Part shown: positions 1 through 5,745 of the stretch, piece by piece | Position numbering within the stretch: position 1 is the first letter of the stretch | How the letters are laid out: each line of letters opens with the position of its first letter | Assembly (NCBI GenBank): GCA_036496265.1 | Contig: DASXLL010000108.1 | Coordinates: 1-8,104 of the forward strand | Direction of reading: 5' to 3' | DNA length: 8,104 nucleotides | Source of the DNA: CAYLLN01 sp036496265 | GTDB taxonomy: Bacteria; Planctomycetota; Planctomycetia; Pirellulales; Pirellulaceae | The notes under the pieces: model-generated | What the model saw: only the letters and a program-made list of their open reading frames with translations | What the model was told of the DNA's origin: nothing | Databases searched by the model: none | Made by a program: the position numbers and the translations under genes

Positions 1-117
1 GCCATGTTGCAACTACGGGCCGCACAACTGAGCGACGATGACCGCTGGCGCAGCAACTGGCAACGCCGCCGACCACACCGCGCCGCAAGCTCCTACCGCC
101 TCAGCCAAGCCTGCTGA
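1..117 (+). CDS. Possible C-terminal fragment of an unidentified protein
   Basis: Frame 1 is open from the window edge for 38 codons and ends at TGA (115-117). The other two plus frames stop within the first 45 bases. Third codon positions are mostly G or C, as in the other genes here, which favours a real reading frame. The peptide is rich in Arg, Ala and Ser (it includes SDDDRWRSNW and ends SYRLSQAC), and I do not recognise it. It would converge on mscL with a gap of 38 bp. A chance open frame in GC-rich DNA is a real alternative, because only a short tail is visible. Confidence 0.35.
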   Translation, partial: AMLQLRAAQLSDDDRWRSNWQRRRPHRAASSYRLSQAC

Positions 118-155
118 CCGCGCAGGTACGGAAATGCACCCCCGTGGGAAGGCTT

Positions 156-578
156 CTAGCCTGCCCGACCGGGGGCCGATTTCAGCAGGTCGCGGATTTC
201 GGTGAGCAGTTTTTCGCTCGCGGTGGGCTCCGGTGGTTTGGGAGCGGCAGCCTTTTTCTTCATCACGGTGTTCATCGCTTTGACCAAGATGAAGACGCAG
301 ATCGCGACGATGAGAAAGTCGAATGAAGCTTGGATAAACTTGCCGTAATTGATCGTCGGCGGTTGAAGGTCAACGCCGCCCACGGGCATTTTTGGAAACG
401 TGTAGGCCAGCTCGTCGAATTTGATGCCGCCGGTGAGATAGCCGATCGGCGGCGTGAGCACGTCGGTGACGAGCGAGCTGACGATCTTGCCGAACGCCCC
501 GCCTATGATCACACCGACCGCCATATCGACCACGTTGCCCCGCATCGCAAACTCTTTGAATTCCTGGATCAAGCTCAT
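156..578 (-). CDS. mscL: Large-conductance mechanosensitive channel MscL
   Basis: MscL is a homopentameric inner-membrane channel that opens under high membrane tension and releases solutes during hypo-osmotic shock. The 140-residue length matches the family (136 in E. coli). The N-terminal helix and first transmembrane segment carry the hallmark EFAMRGNVVDMAVGVIIG (about residues 9-26), followed by FGKIVSSLV. A periplasmic loop covers about residues 45-78. The second transmembrane segment is about 79-101 (YGKFIQASFDFLIVAICVF), then a Lys-rich stretch (MKKK), a Pro/Ala linker and the cytoplasmic helix EKLLTEIRDLLKS (122-134). The ATG is supported by conservation from residue 1 and by a GGGAG 7 nt upstream. 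The gene stands alone and is divergent from the ABC transporter. It looks intact, with no missing key region. Confidence 0.97.
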   Translation of the reverse strand: MSLIQEFKEFAMRGNVVDMAVGVIIGGAFGKIVSSLVTDVLTPPIGYLTGGIKFDELAYTFPKMPVGGVDLQPPTINYGKFIQASFDFLIVAICVFILVKAMNTVMKKKAAAPKPPEPTASEKLLTEIRDLLKSAPGRAG

Positions 579-585
579 TGCAGCA

Positions 586-590
586 CTCCC
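586..590 (-). promoter_or_regulatory. Shine-Dalgarno site of mscL
   Basis: On the minus strand GGGAG lies 7 nt before the mscL ATG (576-578). This is normal spacing and supports the chosen start. Confidence 0.7.
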
Positions 591-630
591 AAAGAAGTTG
601 ATTGAGAAGATTTTGATTCAGTTCGGACTC

Positions 631-642
631 GCCGGCGCCGGC
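631..642. repeat. Perfect 12-bp GC palindrome
   Basis: GCCGGCGCCGGC is its own reverse complement and lies about 53 bp upstream of the mscL start, in the divergent mscL/ABC intergenic region. It could be a binding site for a dimeric regulator, but all-GC palindromes arise easily in DNA of this composition, so the function is a guess. Confidence 0.3.
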
Positions 643-657
643 AGCGCTTGAGCCACC

Positions 658-782
658 GCCAAAAATCCTAGAGTAAATCGCCGCTTGGAAGCCAGACGAT
701 TTTTTCTCCGACCTGTGCCTATGCGGGTCGGCTGAGTAAGTTAAAGACTCATTGCCCACGTCATCAACCGGCCAAAAATCCT
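658..782. repeat. 12-bp direct repeat pair in the divergent intergenic region
   Basis: GCCAAAAATCCT occurs at 658-669 and again at 771-782, exactly 113 bp apart and in the same orientation. Both copies lie between mscL and the ABC transporter gene, the second about 20 bp before the proposed ABC start. An exact 12-mer twice in some 220 bp is unlikely by chance alone. It may be a pair of regulator sites or the remnant of a small duplication or insertion. Nothing mobile is visible between the copies. Confidence 0.45.
708..731. repeat. Short inverted repeat upstream of the ABC gene
   Basis: CCGACC (708-713) and GGTCGG (726-731) form a perfect 6-bp inverted repeat around a 12-nt loop. On neither strand is it followed by a T-run, so it is not a typical intrinsic terminator. 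It could be an operator half-site pair or a leader hairpin for the ABC gene, or chance. Confidence 0.3.
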
Positions 783-803
783 CTTTTCGCTCGTCGCGCT
801 GCG

Positions 804-2636
804 TTGCCTGCCGATTCGCCATCCACCACTGCCGACCCCTCGAATTGGTCGCTGATCCGCCGCATGCTCGGCCTCGGCTGGCGCTACCGCTGGGGCTGTT
901 TGCGATTGCTCGTAATGCAAAGTTTGCTGCTCGGCACGGCACTCGGCGCCCTGCGGCTGGTCGGCCTGGGAATCGACCTGATTCGCTGGCACGCAAAAGC
1001 CGCGACGAAACCACCCGACTTTTTTCTCTTGAAGTACATCGCCGATTGGCCACCATTGCGGCAGGTGGCATTGATCGCGGCCCTCGTTTTGGCGATGGAG
1101 CTGCTGCGCGGGGCCTTGAATTACTGCTATGCCTTGTCGGCCGGTTATCTGATTCACACGCGGATCGTGCCGGAGCTGCGTAGCCGCGTGTACGACAAAA
1201 TGCAGCGACTCTCGTTTCGGTTCTTCGACGCCAACGCGACCGGCTCGATCATCAACCGCGTCACGTCCGACGTGCAAAGCGTGCGGGCGTTCATCGACGG
1301 CGTGCTAATTCAACTCGTGCTGCTCATCGTCTCGCTGGTTTGCTACCTGGCCTATATGTCGCGGCTGCATCTGGGCCTCACGCTGGCATGCCTGGCGACA
1401 ACGCCGATCATGTGGCTGGTCACGGTGGCGTTTTCGCGAGCCGTGCGCCCGCTTTACGACCGCAATCGCGATTTGGTCGATCGTGTGATCTTGCGGCTGG
1501 CGGAAAGCATCCAAGGCATTCAGGTCATCAAAGGCTTTGGCCGCGAAAAAGAGGAAATCGCCCGCTTCGCCGCTGACAACCGGGCCGTGATGGACCAGCA
1601 GCATGGGATCTTCTGGCGGGTCTCGCTGTTTGGGCCGGTGATCGGTTACATGACGCAAATCAACCTCGTGATTTTGCTCGCCTACGGCGGCTGGCTGGTG
1701 ACGCAGGACCAATTGGCGCTCGGCAGCGGCTTGGTGGTGTTTGCCGGCCTCCTGCAGCAGTTTTCCAGTCAGGTCGCGAACCTGACCAATATCGCCAACA
1801 GCGTGCAGCAGAGCTTGAGCGGCGCCCGGAGGGTTTTTGAGATTTTGGATGCGCCCGTGGGGATTCAGAGTAAGCCGGAGGCGGTGCGATTTAGACAGGC
1901 GCGGGGCCGCATCGAATTCGACCATGTGTGGTTTGAGTATGTGCCCGGGCAGCCGGTGTTGAAGGACGTATCGTTTGTCATTGAGCCGGGGCAAAAGGTG
2001 GCAATTGTCGGCGCGACGGGGGCGGGGAAGACGACGCTGTTGGCCCTGCTCTGCCGATTTTACGATCCGACGCGCGGCGCGATTCGCATCGACGGCTATG
2101 ATCTCCGCGACTTGGACCTCGACGATCTGCGGCGCAGCATCGGCCTCGTGTTTCAAGAGACCTTCCTCTTCAGCAACACCGTCGCCGCGAATATCGCCTT
2201 CGGCCATCCCGAAGCGACGCTGGCCCAAGTCGAACAGGCCGCGAAAATCTCTGCCTCGGATGAGTTCGTCGCGGCTCTGCCGCACGGCTACGACACGGTA
2301 CTCGGCGAAGGCGGTCTTGATCTATCGGGGGGCCAGCGGCAGCGGCTGGCAATCGCGCGAGCCGTTCTGCTCGATCCGGCCATTCTGCTGCTCGACGATC
2401 CGGCGGCGGCAATCGACCCACACACCGAGCACGAAATCCTTAGTGCCATGCAGCACGCCATGCAGGGCCGAACGACGATGATCATCGGGCACCGATTGAG
2501 CACACTGCGGCAATGCGACCGCGTCCTCGTGCTGGAACAAGGCCGCGTCATCCAGCGCGGCACGCATGCGGAGTTGATGGAGGCCGAGGGGCATTACCGC
2601 CATGCGGCGCAATCGCAACTGGCGGGGGCGACATAA
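804..2636 (+). CDS. ABC exporter half-transporter (fused membrane and ATP-binding domains)
   Basis: A 610-residue inner-membrane ABC exporter: a six-helix transmembrane domain (about residues 33-325, clear segments near 33-60, 85-105, 166-185, 190-211, 272-301 and 306-320) fused to an ATPase domain (about 370-600). Nucleotide-binding motifs are complete: A-loop Tyr379, Walker A GATGAGKT (403-410, Lys409), Q-loop Gln451, signature LSGGQRQR (507-514), Walker B ILLLD (Asp531) and H-loop His563. The residue after Walker B is Asp532 where the catalytic Glu normally sits, followed by an unusual D-loop, AAAID. In bacterial heterodimeric exporters such as TM287/288 and BmrCD, Asp here marks the half with the degenerate ATP site, so a partner subunit is likely; none is in the window. 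Substrate (drug, lipid or peptide) cannot be told. The start is uncertain: no ATG or GTG lies upstream in frame, so TTG at 804 is used, without a clear Shine-Dalgarno; ATG at 864 (Met21) would also keep all domains. Confidence 0.93.
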   Translation: MPADSPSTTADPSNWSLIRRMLGLGWRYRWGCLRLLVMQSLLLGTALGALRLVGLGIDLIRWHAKAATKPPDFFLLKYIADWPPLRQVALIAALVLAMELLRGALNYCYALSAGYLIHTRIVPELRSRVYDKMQRLSFRFFDANATGSIINRVTSDVQSVRAFIDGVLIQLVLLIVSLVCYLAYMSRLHLGLTLACLATTPIMWLVTVAFSRAVRPLYDRNRDLVDRVILRLAESIQGIQVIKGFGREKEEIARFAADNRAVMDQQHGIFWRVSLFGPVIGYMTQINLVILLAYGGWLVTQDQLALGSGLVVFAGLLQQFSSQVANLTNIANSVQQSLSGARRVFEILDAPVGIQSKPEAVRFRQARGRIEFDHVWFEYVPGQPVLKDVSFVIEPGQKVAIVGATGAGKTTLLALLCRFYDPTRGAIRIDGYDLRDLDLDDLRRSIGLVFQETFLFSNTVAANIAFGHPEATLAQVEQAAKISASDEFVAALPHGYDTVLGEGGLDLSGGQRQRLAIARAVLLDPAILLLDDPAAAIDPHTEHEILSAMQHAMQGRTTMIIGHRLSTLRQCDRVLVLEQGRVIQRGTHAELMEAEGHYRHAAQSQLAGAT

Positions 2637-2680
2637 TAAAACTAGATTAGATTGATGAAAGTGGAAGCCCACTAAGTGTT

Positions 2681-2684
2681 GGAG
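2681..2684 (+). promoter_or_regulatory. Shine-Dalgarno deciding a GTG start
   Basis: GGAG lies 8 nt before GTG at 2693. It supports GTG as the start of the small downstream gene, which has no ATG at its beginning. Confidence 0.65.
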
Positions 2685-2692
2685 ATCTGCCC

Positions 2693-2938
2693 GTGACTCT
2701 CGAAGCATTCCGCGAAACCCTCAACGCACAGCCTTTTCAACCATTTACTATTTACACCGCGGATGGCCGAACAATACCGGTCGTCAGCCGCGAGTTTATC
2801 ATGCGCGACCCACAAGGCCGGACTGTCTACGTTCATCATCCCGACGAGGGTCTGAGTAAGATCGATTTATTGTTGGTCACCGAACTAAAAACGCATGGCA
2901 TCGGTGACGCAACGAGTAAGCGTCGCCGACGGAACTAA
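2693..2938 (+). CDS. Small conserved-type protein of unknown function (81 aa)
   Basis: The function is not known to me. The protein begins with a helix-like stretch (TLEAFRETLNAQPFQPFTIY), continues with a short beta-rich core containing TADGRTIPV and GRTVYVHHPDEG, then a hydrophobic strand (KIDLLLVTELK) and a basic tail SKRRRRN. The pattern 'L..QPFQPF.I...DGR..PV......P.GRT' matches small proteins of unknown function that I recall as frequent in planctomycetes and some related phyla, often as several paralogues per genome. The GTG start has a GGAG at proper spacing. The gene lies 56 bp after the ABC transporter on the same strand, so co-transcription is possible, but nothing ties the functions together. 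Its stop is 5 bp from the stop of the convergent sulfatase. The Arg-rich tail could bind nucleic acid; that is speculation. Confidence 0.85.
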   Translation: MTLEAFRETLNAQPFQPFTIYTADGRTIPVVSREFIMRDPQGRTVYVHHPDEGLSKIDLLLVTELKTHGIGDATSKRRRRN

Positions 2939-2943
2939 CAAGT

Positions 2944-4425
2944 TTATTTTTGGCGGAACTGTGTATTCCGCTGTGGCAATTTTGCGCTTACATCGTCCCG
3001 CCAAGCGATGAGTTGCTTGGAAAGCTCGGCGACTTTGTCCGATTGGTTGTCGGCCAGGTTTTGGCCCTCGCTGGGATCATCGTGCAGGTTGAAAAGTTCG
3101 CGCCGGCCATCCTCAAAATATTCGAGCAGCTTCCAGTCGCCGGCGCGAATGGCGCTGACGGGCGTCGTCGTTTCGTAGTAATGCGGGTAATGCCAATAGA
3201 ACGTGTCGCGGGCAATTTTGGCCTGCGAGTTCTTGATCAGCGGCGTGAGATCGAGGCCGTCGGCAGGCAGATCGGCAGTCGGCTGCAAGCCAGCGGCTGC
3301 CAGCAACGTGAAAAATAGATCGCAAGTGTGAGCCGGTTGTGCTCGCTCGCCCGCGGCGGCGCCGGGCCAGCGCACGATGAGCGGCACACGGATGCCGCCT
3401 TCGTAAAGTGAGCCCTTGCCGGAACGGAGCGGAAAATTGTTCGTGCAAGGCGCGGCAAAGCCGCTTTTGCGATCGATGCCGATGTAGCCGCCGTTGTCGC
3501 TGGTGAACAGGACGATTGTGTTGTCCATCATGCCGCGAGCTTGCAGATGGTCGAGGACGCGGCCGACGTTTTCGTCCAGGCTCTTGACCATCGCGGCATA
3601 GCCGGTGTTTTGATGTTTCATTTCGGGCTTCAGCTTGGCCTGAAAGTGATCGACGAGATCCTTCGGTGCTTCGATGGGAGTGTGCGGCGCGTGATGGGCC
3701 AAATAAAGAAAGAACGGCTGTTTCCCCGCGCTGTCAATGAATGAAAGCGCGGCATCCGTGAGCTTGTCCGTCAAATAATCGCCCGGCTTTCCGAGCGGCA
3801 GGCCTGGTACATAGCGAAATTCCTGACCGAACCGTCCGCTACCGCGGTACGGCCAGAAGAACGAGGTCGGCGCCCCCCAGCGGGTGCCGCCGATGTTGAC
3901 ATCAAAGCCCTGCGTCTCCGGCGCGTGATCGCCATCGCCCAAATGCCATTTGCCAATGAGCGCCGTCGCATAGCCGGCGTCGTGCAGTCGCTCGGCGATC
4001 GTCACCTCGGCCAGTGGCAAGTCGTGCCTCGACTCTGCTTGTAGTAGCTTGCGGTTCTGCGGCCCGGTTAGCGATCCTTCCGCCCAGATCGTGATGCCAA
4101 CCCGCGCCGGATGTTTTCCCGTCATCAACGCCGCCCGCGTCGGCGAGCAGACGGGCGCGGACGCATACGCTTGGCGGAAGAGAACGCTGTCTTTCGCCAG
4201 GGCATCCAATCGCGGCGTTTCGTGCAAGTCCGCGCCATAGCAGCCGAGATCGACGGCACCAAGATCGTCGGCGAGGATGACGACGATGTTGGGGCGATCC
4301 GCGGCAACAACCGATGTGGCCAAAAAGATCGCGGCGAGCAGAAACCGCAATGGGCATCGAGCAACGCGGAATAAGAACAAAGGAATGCTAGTCATCTGAT
4401 CTCTATGGTCCTCCGCAATACACAT
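2944..4425 (-). CDS. Secreted sulfatase (formylglycine-dependent, arylsulfatase A type)
   Basis: It hydrolyses sulfate esters, probably on polysaccharides or glycans, in the periplasm or outside the cell. The 493-residue frame has an N-terminal signal peptide (hydrophobic FLLAAIFLATSVVA, about residues 28-41, cleavage probable near Ala41/Ala42). The sulfatase fold begins at RPNIVVILADDLG, with metal ligands Asp53 and Asp54. The core motif CSPTR (93-97) holds Cys93, expected to become formylglycine. Further family motifs are GKWHLG (158-163), the His-rich AHHAPHTP (243-250), TSDNGG (308-313, Asp310/Asn311) and SGKGSLYEGGIRVP (335-348, Lys337). The C-terminal subdomain (WKLLEYF..GRRELFNLHDDPSEGQNLA) is typical and complete. 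Two starts are possible: ATG at 4425, or ATG at 4395 (Met11), which gives a more usual signal peptide and has GGAGG 14 nt upstream, rather far. I prefer 4395. The activating enzyme FGE is not in the window. Substrate specificity cannot be read from sequence alone. Confidence 0.96.
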   Translation of the reverse strand: MCIAEDHRDQMTSIPLFLFRVARCPLRFLLAAIFLATSVVAADRPNIVVILADDLGAVDLGCYGADLHETPRLDALAKDSVLFRQAYASAPVCSPTRAALMTGKHPARVGITIWAEGSLTGPQNRKLLQAESRHDLPLAEVTIAERLHDAGYATALIGKWHLGDGDHAPETQGFDVNIGGTRWGAPTSFFWPYRGSGRFGQEFRYVPGLPLGKPGDYLTDKLTDAALSFIDSAGKQPFFLYLAHHAPHTPIEAPKDLVDHFQAKLKPEMKHQNTGYAAMVKSLDENVGRVLDHLQARGMMDNTIVLFTSDNGGYIGIDRKSGFAAPCTNNFPLRSGKGSLYEGGIRVPLIVRWPGAAAGERAQPAHTCDLFFTLLAAAGLQPTADLPADGLDLTPLIKNSQAKIARDTFYWHYPHYYETTTPVSAIRAGDWKLLEYFEDGRRELFNLHDDPSEGQNLADNQSDKVAELSKQLIAWRDDVSAKLPQRNTQFRQK

Positions 4426-4459
4426 TTGTAAAAGCTTGCTTTGTTCGCAAACCTTTCGA

Positions 4460-4523
4460 CCGCGGATTTCGCAGACGACGCGGATAAGAAAAGAAAAATC
4501 CGCGCCATTCGCGTCATCCGCGG
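4460..4523. repeat. Long interrupted palindrome built of 9-bp units (probable interspersed repeat)
   Basis: Two 26-bp arms (4460-4485 and 4498-4523) are inverted repeats matching at 20 of 26 positions, around a 12-nt purine-only loop (4486-4497). Both ends are perfect: CCGCGGAT with ATCCGCGG outside, CGCGGAT with ATCCGCG inside. The right arm consists of three consecutive 9-bp units of the form AT-Y-CGCG plus two bases; the left arm has the same 9-bp rhythm with a weaker middle unit. The element fills the gap between the PIN/TRAM gene and the sulfatase on the minus strand. I recall similar 'CCGCGGAT...ATCCGCGG' palindromes scattered between genes in several phyla, so this is probably one copy of a dispersed repeat. 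A transcript could form a large hairpin, but no T-run follows it, so a classic terminator is not indicated. Confidence 0.75.
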
Positions 4524-4583
4524 TTAATTCCTCTGCTTGGTTGCGATTTTCGGCCGGGATATTTCCTCAGCAGGTGACGTTTC

Positions 4584-5609
4584 TCAGGCAGCGTACTTCC
4601 CAAAAATCATCCGCCCGGCTGAAGTTTGCAGCACGCTGGTAACGTTGACCTTGACCTCTTTGCCGATATGTTCGCGGCCCCCTTCGACGACGATCATGGT
4701 TCCGTCGTCGAGATAGCCAATGCCTTGACCCATTTCTTCGCCGGGCTTGACGATGCGAACGTTGAACGATTCGCCGGGGAGGAAAACGGGCTTCAGCGAG
4801 TTGGCGATATCGTTGAGATTAATAACCGCGACGTTGTGCAGCCGGGCGACTTTGTTGAGGTTGTAATCGCCGGTGACGATCTTGCCTTCCATGTGCTTGG
4901 CGAGAAGCACGAGCTTCATATCGACGGCCTGGCCATCCATTTCGGGTAGCTCGCGGTCGTAGATTTTTAGGTCGATGTCCTGGTTGTTGCGGAGGCGATT
5001 GAGTATGTCCAGGCCGCGGCGGCCGCGGGCCCGGCGGAGCTTGTCGGCCGAGTCCGCGACGCCTTGCAGCTCACTGAGCACGAACCGCGGCATGACGAGC
5101 TGATTGTCGAGGACATTCGTTTCAACGAGGTCGGCAATGCGGCCGTCGATGACAACACTCGTGTCGAGAATGTAGGGCTTGAGACCCTTCACTTCCTTGG
5201 AAAACTCAACATAGGGGATGATGAAGCGAAAATCGTCTTTGGTTTGAATCAGCAGGCTGATGCACAGATAGCAGACGGCCATGCCGATCATCAGCGGCAC
5301 CGACTGCCGGAAAATCACAGCCCAGTGCCCTTCTTCCATGCTCGGCAAGAGCGGCGTGAGCATGAGCATCAGGACGTAGGTCAGAAAAATCCCTACCACC
5401 AACCCGAAATAAACGGCCGAGATCAGCTCGATCGGCTTCTTCGGCAGCATCATGTCGATGGCGACCACGCCGCCGGCGAGCGCGATCGTCAGCAGAAATA
5501 GAATCCAGGGCAGAAAACTCAGGCCCGGCTCATTGAGAAACGTGGTGAGCAACAGCGTAGCGACACCCGCGGCCACACACGCGAAGACAACACGCAGAAT
5601 CAGTAACAT
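4584..5609 (-). CDS. Membrane-anchored PIN/TRAM domain protein (YacL-like)
   Basis: A 341-residue integral membrane protein with the architecture of Bacillus YacL. About four hydrophobic segments come first (roughly residues 1-24, 31-52, 62-88 and 103-121). A cytoplasmic PIN nuclease domain follows (about 145-270), then a C-terminal TRAM domain (about 278-338), a small RNA-binding beta-barrel. The acidic residues expected for the PIN metal site are present: Asp149 and Asp155 in ILDTSVVIDGRI, Glu180 in SELQGVAD, Asp230 in AVDMKLVLLAKHM and Asp248 in VTGDYNLNKVA. PIN domains are usually metal-dependent ribonucleases; TRAM suggests RNA contact, so cleavage of an RNA at the membrane is a reasonable inference, with the target unknown. 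There is no antitoxin-like gene beside it, so a toxin-antitoxin role is not indicated. The ATG gives a full first membrane helix; no clear Shine-Dalgarno precedes it. It lies 136 bp downstream of the dGTPase gene on the same strand. Confidence 0.93.
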   Translation of the reverse strand: MLLILRVVFACVAAGVATLLLTTFLNEPGLSFLPWILFLLTIALAGGVVAIDMMLPKKPIELISAVYFGLVVGIFLTYVLMLMLTPLLPSMEEGHWAVIFRQSVPLMIGMAVCYLCISLLIQTKDDFRFIIPYVEFSKEVKGLKPYILDTSVVIDGRIADLVETNVLDNQLVMPRFVLSELQGVADSADKLRRARGRRGLDILNRLRNNQDIDLKIYDRELPEMDGQAVDMKLVLLAKHMEGKIVTGDYNLNKVARLHNVAVINLNDIANSLKPVFLPGESFNVRIVKPGEEMGQGIGYLDDGTMIVVEGGREHIGKEVKVNVTSVLQTSAGRMIFGKYAA

Positions 5610-5718
5610 CAGTAGCCAGCAATCGTGCTAGAGAAAAAGCGCCCCAAGATATAACGCGACTTACTGGCCCACCGTGACCCGATATAAGTTGCCCACTATA
5701 ACCTAAAACCTGAGGACT

Positions 5719-5741
5719 AAAAACAAAGATCTTCGACTTTG
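5719..5741 (-). terminator. Weak intrinsic terminator-like hairpin after the dGTPase gene
   Basis: Read on the minus strand just after the dGTPase stop codon, CAAAG (5741-5737) pairs with CTTTG (5728-5724) around an 8-nt loop and is followed at once by five T (5723-5719). The stem is only 5 bp and AT-rich. A second, outer inverted repeat (ACCTAAA 5701-5707 with TTTAGGT 5745-5751) encloses it and would lengthen the structure. The position is right for a terminator, but the stem is weak. Confidence 0.35.
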
Positions 5742-5745
5742 AGCT

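Noticed and set aside
370..1071. 233-codon minus-strand frame spanning mscL, the intergenic region and the ABC start
   Set aside because: It overlaps mscL out of frame, and its translation is Arg-rich and resembles no protein. Both overlapped genes are certain.
741..1277. 178-codon minus-strand frame opposite the start of the ABC gene
   Set aside because: It is a shadow of the conserved ABC membrane domain, with no ribosome site or recognisable domain.
1305..2285. 326-codon open frame on the minus strand opposite the ABC transporter
   Set aside because: It is antisense to well-conserved ABC motifs, its translation is rich in His, Arg and Gln with no family pattern, and long antisense frames are expected opposite GC-rich third positions.
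5064..5501. 145-codon plus-strand frame opposite the PIN/TRAM gene
   Set aside because: It is antisense to conserved PIN and membrane segments. The His/Asp/Gln-rich translation is typical of a reverse-complement shadow.
4584..5609. PIN domain considered as a VapC-type toxin
   Set aside because: VapC toxins are about 130 residues with a small antitoxin gene directly upstream. This protein has a membrane domain and TRAM domain and no such partner.
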